From: Cristatella mucedo
Lineage: Eukaryota; Bryozoa; Phylactolaemata; Cristatellidae
NCBI GenBank assembly: GCA_009760855.2
Contig: WPIO01000008.1
Span: forward strand, 9,475,001-9,539,000
DNA length: 64,000 nucleotides
Reading direction: 5' to 3'
In this document: piece by piece, positions 35,135 through 46,880 of the stretch
How the letters are laid out: each line of letters starts with the position of its first letter
How positions within the stretch are numbered: position 1 is the first letter of the stretch
The notes under the pieces: model-generated
What the model saw: only the letters and a program-made list of their open reading frames with translations
The model's database searches: none
Told to the model about the DNA's origin: nothing
Translations under genes and position numbers: made by a program

Positions 35135-35178
35135 GTTGGACTGGAGCCACAGCTGTGCTGCTCTGGCTCCAGTCCAAC
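35135..35178. repeat. Perfect 15-bp inverted repeat
   Basis: gttggactggagcca (35135-35149) and its exact reverse complement (35164-35178) are separated by 14 nt. The hairpin is stable on either strand. Confidence 0.8.
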
Positions 35179-35523
35179 GGCAGGTCAAACTTATATAAGT
35201 AGGCCTCCGTGCCGCGAAAGCGGAACTTTGTAAAACACGGCCTTCCTACGGCCCTATTCGCGGGATAGCGCGTCGTAATCCTGGGTTAAACTGCTCCACA
35301 CTAGGTCCAGGTAGGAGCTGTCTTTGCAGCCGTTCACAATAGTCGGCCTTCGTGGTCTTTCGTTACAGCCCGACCAGCGTATATTCATACAGGCGATAGA
35401 GGAAGGCTAGCCAGGCGATAGAGGAAGGCTCGTAGGCTGTAACTAGATTATCTTTCAGTGGATCTGCTGGTTACGAGACATCCGTCAATGGATCTGCTAG
35501 CCATAAGAGAAACTCACATGTAC

Positions 35524-38500
35524 CTGCTGGCTACTGGGGTACAATAAAAAAGGCCACCCAACGGATGAACGCAGTGTACACTGCAACAAGGCCATCGAAG
35601 CGTGCGTTTGCCGCCACCATTCTTGACTGTCTCATCGGTAGAATTCAATCGTTTACAGTCGGCTTGGGTGTGCGTTAGTTAAGTGTCAACAGGGTGCATA
35701 GCAAGCTCTATTACGAGTTAACACCAAGCGATTACCCTCTCTTCATACCTGCTTTGGATAGTTAACCAGCACCTCAAGGAAGTATTTAATGCCAGACACT
35801 ACCTGCAACGGAATATGACAACATGAGCACACACATCGCATCAGTGGGTCGGGCAAACGGAAGCAAAATGCCAAAGACCAATTTTCAGGATGCGTGGTCG
35901 CGGCAGCAGTCGTCGTTTACCTGCTGAGACGCACTGATTAGCGTCACCGCGTTCGCAGCATTCGCCGGAGCATACAATGCGACGGTCTTGTGGGTTATGT
36001 TGGACAGTGCGGCGAGGTCTGTTAGCTGTGTAATACATCCGGGACAGCTGGAAATTTTACGATTTGAGCTCATATCGGAACAAAACATTGCAAGCCGTCC
36101 AGACACTTCTGCCAGCATTAGTGCTAGAAATAAATTTCATTTGCAACTAAAACTAGAAATTTCATAGCTAAGTGGTATACAGAAGTGGAGAGTTTGCTAG
36201 GGGGGTAATTAAAGCCAGTAGCATACTCAAGCACAAATCAGATGAACGCTATCTATGCTAACCGGTGTATAGTGAGTTTAAAATTAAAGATGGCTAACTA
36301 AACGGAATCATGAGCTCAGCCATCAACCTCCATGGTGTCTCGGCAGGCAGTTACTCATACGAATTTTGCTGGCCAAGTATTGCTAGTGAAGGCATACCAG
36401 CTATATCGAAAATGACGCCCTCAATAGTACGATGCGGACGCCCTAAGGTGCCAAAACAATGCCAATGCAGCTGAATCGACTGACGAAATTTGTAGGCGGG
36501 TCTAAAAGCAGACGATAGGGCAGAAATCGCCCGGCCAGAGAGAAGGAACGATGTGTCTTGCCACCATTGGAAACACTCTCTACAAATGTCTGCGTGCAAA
36601 ATTCCTTAGCAAACTTAACTCAATAAAACTTGGATGGGTGCGATCTGCTTCGTTTGTCGTGGGCATACTTGTTTCCATCTTTACCGAGCAGTTTTTTATT
36701 CATCTTTTACTCAACGCGTATGCTCCCAAAGCCTGGAACTTATTCTTGTGACTGGCGTCACAAAATCCCCCTGGCTTGAAATTTAAAATGAAGCTAAAAA
36801 TGCATCTATTTATTACTGTATTTAGTGAGTTAGTATGATTCGTCCTTAGTGCGCTTTATGCATGCTGACATTGTGCATGCTGCCACTAGCCATATTTGCA
36901 TGCAGGGCCTGTGCCTGCCACCTCTAACCATGTTATGCTTGTTGTCATTGAGCTTGCTACCACTAGCGATTCTATCATGCTTCCTTTGCAGCAAATGTGA
37001 AGTGCCTAGTGAGTTCTCTGAGGGTGCTCTAAGAAATTATGATTATTATTCATATTATTGCTCACTTCCATTTCCTTAAGAAACCTGCACAATTCCATGC
37101 AAGCAACTATGATACCTACGGTCAGCAATCGGCGATAAGCCAAGCGATTCGCTGCTACAATAAAATCCCTTGCTATCGAGCTGCAGGTAAGAGTTTAATA
37201 AGAGGGCATACGATGACCATAAGTAATAGTAGCTATAGTGGATTGGTCTAGGGAATGATCATGTCTGATGAATAGTATCGTGTTACATGTTTTTGCGGGA
37301 AATCATGCACATGCTTTTGAGGGACAGTATTGCATTTTCTTCTAGATCCCGCAACATTCTTCCAAATGAAGAACTGTGTCCAAGCTTAAGGCACAGCAGC
37401 CTGTGCCCAATTTCTGAAAGACGGCGTTCACAAGAAAACGGAAATGCCAACCATGGAACTTCTTATTCAGTGCTATTTTACGCCAATCGTCATAAAGCGA
37501 GAGCTACGAACTAAGGAGCTATAATTTAAGCTGCTAAAATTATGCGCAAATATTGGCCTTCAATGTAATGCCATCATGATGCTTCATAGGGAAACTGCAG
37601 AATCCACAAAAATCCCCATAAATCCACACCGGATGAGTGAAAATGTCTTATCAGAAGATAAACCTACCGAGACGCTTGTGAGTCTTTCGTAAGATTTTTC
37701 AGCCAATTAGCCCCGATAGTCTTCTTGCCCTTTGGTAGTGCACGGGTGGCGGCGGCTGGGGCGATGACAACTGGTAAGTGTCATAAGCCGGCTTAACATT
37801 CGCTAATCAGAAACAGTTCAGCCGGCCCGACATTCTCTTAATGTGTCGCATTTATGGTGCACACAGCCTACTAAATGAGGAAACGAATTCTAAAAATCCG
37901 TGGAATTCACAGAGAGTGACGACCCTGCATTATCATCTCTGTGATTTAGTCGGGTAGCCTAAGAACATTCCAATGCGTAGACGAATTCAAGAACATATTA
38001 TTGTTTTGATTGCGTTGACTTTAATTTCTATCGCATTTTGACGCCCGTAGCTTGTTCTGCTTCATTCATTTGCCCGATTCTGTTGCTAACCAAATCGCAT
38101 TGCTGTATATGGCGCAATGCAATTAATTGTATGACCCAGAAATAGTAGCGTGGCTCCGAGACCTACGTATAGTGTCCGCTGTACCGTCTTTTTCTTCTCA
38201 ATACAAAAATTCTACATTTGGCCGGCCGTTTTATTTATGAATTTTAATTTCAAGCGACACTGGCTCGATTGAGCAGGTTTTTGTAGAGGATCTCTGGTAG
38301 CGATAGTCACCAGGCCAGCTCAGGTGAGCGAGCCGACGTCACTATCTGTGAATCGTGCAGGCGATGTTTCAAACCAACTACTGGAGCTCTAATAGCGTCG
38401 TATATACTAAAGTAAAGGTTAGCTGATTTAGCCCCCTCATTTATGTACCGAGTCCTAATGGTGATCGCCGCCGTTTGGGATGGGAAATAATGGCTTCCCC

Positions 38501-41500
38501 GCTGCAGAACTCGAACCCACAGCCTGTGTTGTTAAGTGCGAGCACCTTATCCCTGGACTAAGACACGGGGGCGATAACTGCTAGCAATGAGACATCACCA
38601 AGACGAATTTAGTTATTCTGCTGACGTTACGTGAGCTCGCTGTCTTCACAGGTCCCGTGGTTCGCTCGCGAAAGGCGAGGCTGCGATTGCTTACACGCAT
38701 TGATTACCTTCTTGATGGCAGGCCGCCGCTTCCGCAGTCGAGCTTATTCAGCAGGCAGCTGCTCGCTGCTTTACCGCACGTGAACGTAGCATTGCATGTC
38801 TTTGGCTGCAACGGTCAAGCAGAGCGGCGTTTCTCTAATTTGGGCAAGCAGACGACGCAAAGGAGAAAAGAATACCCACTGCAGTCTGGTTTGCCATTCG
38901 GGCGATGGCGGGAAGCCGAGCGAGCGCGTGCGGCTTACTTCACCGCGCTGGCAGCACTTGGTCCAGTCCAACACAGGAGGGGCACACGTGGTGTTAGTCA
39001 CTTTAAATGTGACAGCCACGCGCGAGCTTCCGGCGCCAGCAGCCTGGAAAGTTAGACAGTAGATAGCGCAGCACTGGTCGCTCCGCTCAGACAGCTGCTG
39101 CGCGGCCAGCCAGCGTTTTTTCTCAACGCAAGGCTAAGTATCGAAGAGACGCTGGCGAATGGTGGGCGCAGAAACAACGTCTCGGGTGAAATGCCGGTAC
39201 GGAAATGACGCTGGCTGGCCACGGTAAGCACGGGACAGCACGCGATGTTGGGTCGCCAAGCTGGCCGGCTTACTTGTTTCGTGGCAGAGATTACGGATGT
39301 CACATTCGATGCCCGTGGTGCATTGCGGTTGATTGCATTTTGCGCCACACGAACCGCCGCTTGGACCTACGGTTCATGAAAACTTCCGTCATGGCACATT
39401 TCATCTGCCCATTGGGCGCAATCCTGCAGAGAGCGGACCGCTCGACCGATATAAACCGTGGCTCGCGGAGGCTCTGGAAAATAAACTCGGTCCGATGCCT
39501 TCTGGGCTGAGAGCGCTCCCTAATGTTATGGATATGTAGGTATGATGTATGGCTTTGTGTAGTTACAGACGGAGATACGTTGCAATACACTTAGAAACAA
39601 CTTTCTCCCTTAATACATATTATGCTATGAGTATTAAAAATTAATCGTCTTTTGGCAATTTCCGCAAAACTTGAAGCTAACAACAGTCCACGAAGCTCAA
39701 GACGCAAAAATAATGTTGCCGGACGGACGTGTGCTTTTTTAGCCCGTGAAAATTATGTCAGGATACTTCGGCATAAATTTTCGATACCGTTCTTGGTATA
39801 AAGTGGATTACGTTTCCATCCAACAAAAGCTAGGTAAATAGCAGCTAAACAAGAGGGAATTTGGTTTGAAGCAGAATGAATCTAAATACCAGCTGTCGAC
39901 ATTCACTGTCGCGTGACAAACCATCCTGCCGTGTCATGCTCGTGAAATGCGTGCCACCTCCCTCCGCCCGGCAAACGCAAGTAAGGCGTATCTCGTGACT
40001 AGCAAACGCAATGACTTGCGTAGAGAAAACATACTTTCCTTATTCGGTAGTCGCTTATATTTTGGCGAGAGCACTCTGGTATTTAGCAAACTATTGAACA
40101 ATAATAGATGTAAGAATGCTCATTGAAAAGCACTAACAACAGCAATTAACAACACGCTACTAACTATGGTAACGCATTTTGTCAAACAAACGCTGCAACC
40201 GTGCGTGCAGTAATACGGCTTAAGACTTCACGTGAACAGCGTGCACATGCACAATAAACGACGGCCAACTAAGGAAGCGCATCTTTTTAAATAATGAACG
40301 ACTAACTGCTCGTTCACTACGATTACCAATGCAATTTAACAAAGACGCAGATCTACAACCCAGCACGCACGGGTATCTTCTAATTGAGCTTAGAACACGC
40401 AAAGCTTTGCATTGCAACAACTATTTCCAAGTATGCACGCACTCAGCATAGAGCTATGCCCAAAGGAACGGATGAGTAGCTTGACGATACAATGGCTGAG
40501 CACTTACTTCCTTGGAGAGCTCCGCCCATCTTGCTATCGGCGCAAAATATGGGTTTTAGTACAATATCAAATATACACAGTAATAATATGCAATGCAGAC
40601 TGATGTATATTATTGATAATAAATATATGGTTAATATATAATAATAATAATAATACAACCGCGCATATCTGGCCTTCTCTCAGTAGAAACAGGAGAAGTT
40701 CGCAAAGACGTCTCTTCTGAGCCGCTAGCTAATTAATTAAATCCCTTAACAATCCTGTGGAGATAATTTAACTAGACTCCAACTTTGAACGAACCATTGC
40801 GAGCCGATTTGGGTGTCGTGATAGCGCAGGAGGTAAGGTGCTCGGTCTTCATGACCGGCATCGTGGGTTCGTATGCAATAGTGGGCGATCCTTTGTTGTC
40901 AATAATAACATTAATAATAATAATGCACTTGATAAAGTGCCCTCATCTCTTTCTAGGTGCTTTACATTTGCTGCAAAGGGAAATGCAATTGAACGGTGAG
41001 TTATATCATTGATAAACAACATGAATAACATGGTTAGGGGTGACATGCACAGGGTCAGCATGCAAATGTGATTAGTGGCAGCATGCACAGTGTCAGCATG
41101 CATAAAGCGCACTAAGGACGAATCACAGGGACCCACTAAATGCTGTCCTAAATAGGTGTTTTAAGTTTTTTTTAAACGTGGTCAAGTCTGGGGATTGTCT
41201 GACGCAAGTCGGGAGTGAGTTCCAGGCTTTGGGAGCATACGAACTAAATGCACGGTCTCCAAAGGATTTGACGTTTGTACGAGGTATTGGTAGACTGCTG
41301 GATTCCGAAAAGCGGGTGGTACGATGCTTGGCCTGGTGGGGGGAGTAGACCTGAGAGATAGGCCAAGATATACCTAAGAGATAGGCTGGAGCCAAAGAAT
41401 GAAGTGACCTAAAAGTGAGCGACAAAACCTTGAAGTCAATCCGTTGCTTGACTGGTAGCCAGTGCTGGTCGGCGAGAAGTGGTGCGATGTGGACACTGCG

Positions 41501-42351
41501 ACGCCCACCGACAGACAAGCCTAGCTGCTGCGGAGTTTTGCACCAGCTGCAACCGCGTGGAGGTGCGCCTCTTCTCCATCACTGTGCGACCGCAGTCGCC
41601 CGCGCCTCAAGGATCGCGGCGGCCGTGTCGCTCGCTCGCTCGCGCGAGCTGGCTGCGTGCGCACGTCGTCGGCGCCGGCGGACTTAGGCACGCAAGCCGT
41701 GCTTGTTTTGTGCAATTCAGACTAAGCGTCGGCGAGCAAACAATAGAGTCGGCCGCCGCCGCAGGCGGCGAGCGACCACGACGAAAGTGGGCGGAAGCCC
41801 GCGCTGCCGCGAGTCGGACGCCAGCGAGCCGCGCGGGTTCGACTTGACTCCGACCGACCGACCGACCGACCGTGTCGCCGCTCCGCCGCGTGCCGCTCCC
41901 CTGGATGCAGCGCCCGCCGCCGCCGCCGCTTTGGATTCGCTGCGCTATGCCGCGAATATCCCGACGTCCCGCATTCGGCCTCGACGTCTCAGCGGGGCGT
42001 AGTCAATAATAACCCTCCTGTCCTGCCGCGCGCCCCGACCGCCGTAGCCCGCAGCGCGCGGCGCCGGGTCGTCTCGCGGGTGGCCGCCGACGCCGCTGGT
42101 CGGTGCTCGTTGTTTCGGAAGGGGAGGGAGCCTCACGCACCAGAGAGCCACACGCCCAAGAGAGGAAAAAAACACCGAGCCGCGGGGGGGGGGGGGGGCG
42201 GGCGGTTGCGTCGGCCTGGCTAGCGTGCCGCGCAAGCCGCATTGCGAGCTGTACCTACCTGCGCATCGCCGGCTGGCAGGGTTGTGACGCCGACTGCCAA
42301 GACGCAGCCGGCGAGCGCTGCGATGCAGAGGGGCAGAACTACGGCGTGCAT
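35524..42351 (-). CDS. Secreted cystatin/kininogen-like protein, partial spliced gene
   Basis: Exons complement(42259..42351), (38939..39043), (36398..36470), (35921..36123), (35749..35802) and tentatively (35524..35580) join in phases 0,0,1,0,0,0 to 195 codons with no stop. Exon 1 is a signal peptide (MHAVVLPLCIAALAGCVLA). Exon 2 has VAVTFKVTNTTC and DWTKCC, like the Cys-bearing strand of a cystatin domain. Exon 4 has SCPGC, the C-x-G-C that opens kininogen cystatin domains, and ends SASQQ. Exon 5 continues VVSGIKYFLEV, so the join makes QQVVSG, a variant of the QVVAG papain-inhibitor loop, with the intron at the position known in cystatin genes. Known members inhibit cysteine proteases outside the cell. 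The third and sixth exons are the least certain; the 3' end was not found. The long introns hold SINE and LINE copies. Confidence 0.6.
36705..37062 (+). repeat. Family 1 LINE tail, diverged
   Basis: Starts in the terminal ORF (acgcgtatgctcccaaagcc), continues through the 3' UTR (tgctgacattgtgcatgctg) and ends with gagttctctgagggtgctc and an AT-rich ATT-like run. It lies in the third exon to second exon interval of the minus-strand cystatin-like gene. Confidence 0.75.
38405..38575 (-). repeat. tRNA-derived SINE, family B, copy 2
   Basis: On the minus strand: gtgtcttagtccagggataa, ggtgctcgcac, B-box gtgggttcgagttctgc, then a tail with aaatcagctaacctttac like that of 6191-6358. It includes the palindromic boxes but no closable cloverleaf. 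The stretch 37100-38400 to its left holds no element or gene I can identify. Confidence 0.6.
39548..39590 (+). repeat. Short family 2 LINE 3'-end fragment
   Basis: ggctttgtgtagttacagacggagatacgttgc is the reverse complement of the 3' terminal block of the family 2 copies at 32365, 49089 and 53098. Only about 40 bp remain. The following 39600-40800 is AT-rich and featureless. Confidence 0.55.
40803..40902 (+). repeat. SINE family B head, copy 3
   Basis: The tRNA-like head (gatagcgcaggaggtaaggtg ... catcgtgggttcgtatgc) and gtgggcgatcc match 6191-6275. It breaks off where a minus-strand family 1 LINE tail begins (about 40903), so either the LINE inserted into the SINE or the SINE was truncated. 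Confidence 0.65.
40903..41557 (-). repeat. Family 1 LINE copy with nearly intact ORF end
   Basis: Minus-strand ORF 41123-41518 encodes about 130 residues of the RT C-terminus ([20 protein letters not shown] to [10 protein letters not shown]). Homology extends to about 41557 (a LINE block reading gcagctggtgcaaaactcc). The 3' tail ends in an aataat run at 40903-40925. Confidence 0.85.
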
Positions 42352-42480
42352 CTTGCCAGAGACGGACGATCGCGTACGTTTGGGTCCACGCTAATGGCTG
42401 CCGCGAGTATGCGCTCCTCCAGCAGTCGCTCTCCAAAAGCCAATGCGCCGCGGCTCTGACGTTCGGCCATTGTTTTCCTC
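41558..42480. promoter_or_regulatory. GC-rich, CpG-rich island at the 5' end of the cystatin-like gene
   Basis: The GC and CpG density is far above the surrounding sequence. There is a (GACC)n run near 41851-41872 and a 14-base G run at 42185-42198. It overlaps exon 1 (42259-42351) and most of the island lies downstream of it, in intron 1. ORFs here on both strands are open mainly because stop codons are rare in GC-rich DNA. Confidence 0.5.
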
Positions 42481-42694
42481 ATAATGTAAATCCTGAATGG
42501 CTGTGCATAGCTGGGCGCGGCATGTGACGGCGTTGGCGGGCTCGCCCTTCACCCGACCGTTGGGTGCCGATCGGTGGCGCCGGCTGTTGAGCGACCTCGA
42601 GAGTAAAAAAGGAAGAAAACGGAAAACGGAACTTATGGTCAGAAAAAGACACGAGTGGTCTTAAGGGCAGAGTTTGTGGTGGTCCGCAGTCTGC

Positions 42695-42836
42695 GCCGAA
42701 CTGGTTTGGCCCACAGCGGTCAAGGTGCTCGCCCAGACCGAGGCCTGGCCGGGGTCACGGGCTCGAGTCCTGTGGCATATGTGAAGCGCCTGAATAGAGA
42801 ATAAGTTCTGTTAGGGCGCTATATAAATGATTTATA
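42695..42836 (+). repeat. tRNA-derived SINE, family A, copy 3
   Basis: gccgaactggtttggc, A-box-like agcggtcaaggtgctcg, B-box cgggctcgagtcctgtgg, then atgtgaagcgcctgaatag ... gggcgctatataaatga. It lies about 340 bp upstream of the cystatin-like ATG, in opposite orientation. 42840-43480 holds nothing recognisable. Confidence 0.75.
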
Positions 42837-43483
42837 TTTTTTGCTGAGTATTACCTAGCGAATTCTTCCGGTCATTGTTTGCCGTTAGCGAGCTCACTGT
42901 CCCTTTGCTGACAGCCAAGTGTCGCATAACGTTTACGGAGAATAAAAGAGAAGAGGTTAGGCTAACGACTCGTCTCGCCTACCCCCGCAAGTATTAGAGA
43001 GTGACTCCCTGGCGGCTGTGAATATGCAGACGCTTTGGCCTCACCACTTTGCAGCAGATGCAATGTACAGCGTGCGCAGTAAATGTCACCATGCCATCAT
43101 AAATAGAAAGTTTAGTTTTGTTGGCAGCATTCTACATTGCTCGTTCTAAGAAATTATAATAATTGTGGATGCATTACCGCGTAGAAAAGCTAATAATTAT
43201 TATGCCTCAACGACCTCGTCTAGCGATTCATAATGAAGCAAGACAATACTGAACCGTTTAAAAATATTTTATGAAAATTCAAGTTCGATTCAAGTGTGAT
43301 TAGTTGGGCGACATGTAAACAATACGTTTGAGTGCAAAAATGTGAATTTTAATAATTAACACCAGCCTTTTGGTCATAGCCATATCTGCAGTGCTGCAAA
43401 AAATAAGTACATTTAAAATGTATCCCTGTCCTCTCACCAAAGTCAAGTTGGCGGGGAGTAATGGCCATTCTCACTACTTTTAG

Positions 43484-43745
43484 TAATATTAATAATAAAT
43501 ATTTGATAAGCTCCCCAGATAACTCAATCTCTTTCTAGGCGTTTTACAATTGCTGCAAAGGAAATACGGCTGAATGGTTAGTGGTACTATGCTGGACAAA
43601 CAAAAAAAATAGCCTGCACAGGGTCAGCATGCAAGTGTGGTTAGTGGCAGCATGCAACAATGTCAGCACGCATAGGCACATAAAGAACGAATCGCTGGGA
43701 CTCACTAAATGCTGTCATAAATAGACGCGTTTTTCAACATAATTT
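43484..43745 (-). repeat. Family 1 LINE tail
   Basis: An aataataaata edge, the tail block tctctttctaggcg and the 3' UTR to about 43745 (actcactaaatgctgtcataaat). The ORF part is truncated away. 43750-44890 contains no feature I can support. Confidence 0.75.
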
Positions 43746-44899
43746 CAAAATAACACAACCCTCGAGCTAATGTAAAGTCTGTTTATTAAATCGTTGGGTT
43801 AATTGCGTGATTCGCTTTGGCTCTGAGTCCAGATGGTCCTGAAGCATCGGCTTCCACTTCTGGTTCACCGAACATAGATCGCTCTTTGTGACGAATGAAT
43901 AGTTTTCCTAGAGTAAAAATTATTACGAAAGTCGACTACGGAAGCCGGTATAGCTGCGAAGCATCCAACTGCTTCACTCGCTCTTAATGACCTTACTATT
44001 TGGCTCTCATTCAGTCGCTCATTCTCATTGTTGTTTTTAGCAGGCCACATCTCAATAATTGCTGCGAGTCACTTGAACCCGATAATGCCCGAGCCTGCTA
44101 TAGCTATAACCCCAGCGAGGTCACTTTTGAAGTGTGCCTATAGAATGCGCGTTCAAAATGCAATACGCCCCTAAAAACCCAAGAGATGATTGTTGAAGAC
44201 ATCATTGACCTATTAGCTGTGAAAAATACCTAGCTGAAGTTGACTTTCTGCGTGCTTGTTACTGACAGAACCACTCGGGTAACATGCTTTTTGTTCCATT
44301 CGCACCCCAAGATCAATAACAACTGGTAGTTGAGCAGACTTTGTTGCTACTCGTTCAGCTTCAAGCCATTAAACAGCTCTCTCAAAGCAGTTCTCCCAGT
44401 CTTGTTTTTTACCGAGTTCCTTCCACAGGAAGCTGCCAGTGGTGGCTGTAGTCTGTGGCCCCCTAGTTACCACGATCTGATCGATTTAAGATTTTCCGAT
44501 CTTGTTTCCAATTTTTTGCTCCAGAAATCGCCTCTTTCTTGCACCGGGCTATTTTAAAATGTATTTTGATACCGTAAATTACCCCATTCTTGCCAATTTT
44601 TTGCATCGGCTGATTGATCTGTCTGTGTCTGTCTGTCTCTGTCTCTCTCGTAACTCATAAATATAGCACCCACACCACTCACAGCTAACCTTTTCTTGAT
44701 CAAACATTCTCTCGTGGTTGTCTTCTGCCAGCTCCATGTTTATCAAATTCTGAAAATCTGACTCCGCACGGGTCTTATTAACTCTACACAATATGTTCCA
44801 CTTGGTATCGAAGCTCATCCATGAATCAAGGAACTAAAAACTCAACACTTTGCGGTCGACAAAGATAAATACCTCGCCATTTCTGCTCAGTGCTTACAA

Positions 44900-45457
44900 A
44901 AAATGCCTTGAAATGAGGAATACTACAACCGATATCCTGGATAAATTTATGGCTACGATTTTAAGTATCATGTACGGCCTTGTACAGAACAGATGGCTAA
45001 TGGTTTACTTCAGACGTTCAATTAGCTAGGAGCACTAAGCAGAAACTTGATAAAGCAAACGTGAGACTTAATATCCATCGACTTGTGCATGAGGATTGCT
45101 ATAGGTCGTACCAATCCATCGTAGCTAAATCTAATTCTAGCTTCTATGAAAAAATTGTAATCGCCAAATAATAAAAACACACTGATGTTGATCACCAACC
45201 ATCTCCTTTACCAATTCACGATCCAGCGGCATCAGATCTAGACATCCTTGCTGTAAAATAGCAGATCGTTTTTCTAGTATCTTTTTCAGAAAGCTCTACA
45301 GATCAGAGAGTGAATCCTTAAGTAAGACTCAACTACTTACCACCCGTTCCTTGCTTTACCTAAATTTACAACATCAAGCTTGCCGCTGGTAACCCGCTCT
45401 CTCTCACATTCTCTCTCTCCCCCTCTCCCTACCTCTCTATCCACTCCTCCCTTTCTC

Positions 45458-45506
<49 letters not shown>

Positions 45507-46880
45507 GCCTCTCTCTCTACCTCCACTCCTCCCTTTCTCTCTCTCTCTCTCCCTCTCTCTCTCTTTCCTCTCAAATCTACCTGCTAGTATAGGAAGACTA
45601 CCATCTCACTAGACCAAACAACTTCTGCTCTCCTACTGAAGTGCTTAGGTGCTTACTGCTGTCTTGCATAGGTAACCTAATATTGATTCTTTCACTCAGG
45701 GTCTTGGTCCTGCATTCCTCTGAGGCTTCGTTTGATCACTCGTTAAGAAGTCTCGTTAGAAAAGAAAAAACGTAAGCACTCCTCAAGTCTTCTTATTCTC
45801 ATTCCTATCAAAAGATTTATAACTAGTGGCAGCAGACTAGTTAGTATTGTATATAAAAGCATCGAATCTATCAAATAAAATCCAGAAAGATGTTTAGAGC
45901 AAATCAACACAGAGTCAGCTGCTGGTCTTTGTGGCAACCTACTCAGAAACGCTCACTTAGGTAGAGTCTCTTAGGTAGTTCTGCTGGATCTCTCTGCAAA
46001 TTTTCATGCCATTAATCGCCAAGTCCTCCTAAATCGCCTCATTGTCTCACCTGGGCATCACTGCCGCTACACTGAAACAGTTTAGGTAGTATCTACGCAT
46101 GGCATTTTAAAGGGCATATGTCAGTAGGTAAAGTTAATCCTGTGAGCCTCTAAAGTATGGATTGCCCCAGTGATCTGCTATGTGTTCACAGTCTTTCACT
46201 TTATACAATCTGTATTACCAATTTAATTGACGGAAACAATTGTGTCCATCTGTATGTCGATTATACACAGCTATACCTGTGCTTTGATCTCGCTCTGTGT
46301 TCTAGTAGATCAAACTCTCACACGCACGGTGCGGTGCTAAAAATCTCAATTGAATGAAAGCAAGCCTTCAATTAAATGACAATGAAACAAGCCTAATAGT
46401 ATAATCGAAATCAAGTTCAACTCATAAAATAGAAAGTCTATTCCTTCAAATAAGCTCGATCAGTATAACTTATAGTCTACGTCTGGAATCTGGCTATCCA
46501 GTTCTAGCTCCGCTGTTAAGTCTGTGCAGTTTCAGCTATATGGAAACCCATTAAAAACAATTAGGCTCGCTTAGATCGACTTACTAAAAGAATTAGGCTC
46601 GCTTAGATTAATACCACAGCCAAGCTGGTCCATGCATTTTTGACAGCCAGCTGAGACTTCTGTAACCTATTACTTGCAGGCAGGTATGTCTGCCTGGGCA
46701 ATGAGACACTCATAGTTGGGTGAAAAACTCTGCAGCTACGCTTGTCTACGGTAAACGTTGCACTGGCCATTTTCTACCTCTTAGCACCAACCAGGCTTCC
46801 CACCAAGCAGAACATCGAAATCAAGATCGTGTCATTAGCTTTTATGGTTAGGCCTTCCATTTTCGCTTCGCTGGTTGTAC
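44900..46880 (+). pseudogene. Long degenerate CR1/L2-like LINE ORF2
   Basis: Ordered plus-strand fragments of a LINE polyprotein: KLDKANVRLNIHRLVHEDCY near 45045-45110 (linker before RT), HAINRQVLLNRL near 46005-46040, a YADD-region relic reading VDYTQLYLCFD near 46254-46290, and a thumb-region relic near 46620-46760. Stops and shifts occur throughout. A CT microsatellite (45400-45568) interrupts it. It preserves more of the 5' part than any other copy in the window. Confidence 0.65.
45400..45568. repeat. (CT)n compound microsatellite
   Basis: CT repeats with CCCT and ACCT interruptions, lying inside the degenerate LINE ORF. Confidence 0.9.

Noticed and set aside
37380-37440. Minus-strand Cys-rich fragment (KLGTGCCALS) as a further cystatin-like exon
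   Set aside because: It has an acceptor-like start but meets a stop without a usable donor in phase.
41479-42459. Several overlapping long ORFs on both strands
   Set aside because: They reflect rarity of stop codons in a GC-rich island. Only the signal-peptide exon at 42259-42351 has splice and motif support.
6191-42836. tRNA genes at the B-box-containing sites
   Set aside because: None closes an acceptor stem or cloverleaf, and all have the extended tails of SINEs.
45380-45592. Ser/Leu-rich ORF
   Set aside because: Translation of a compound CT microsatellite.
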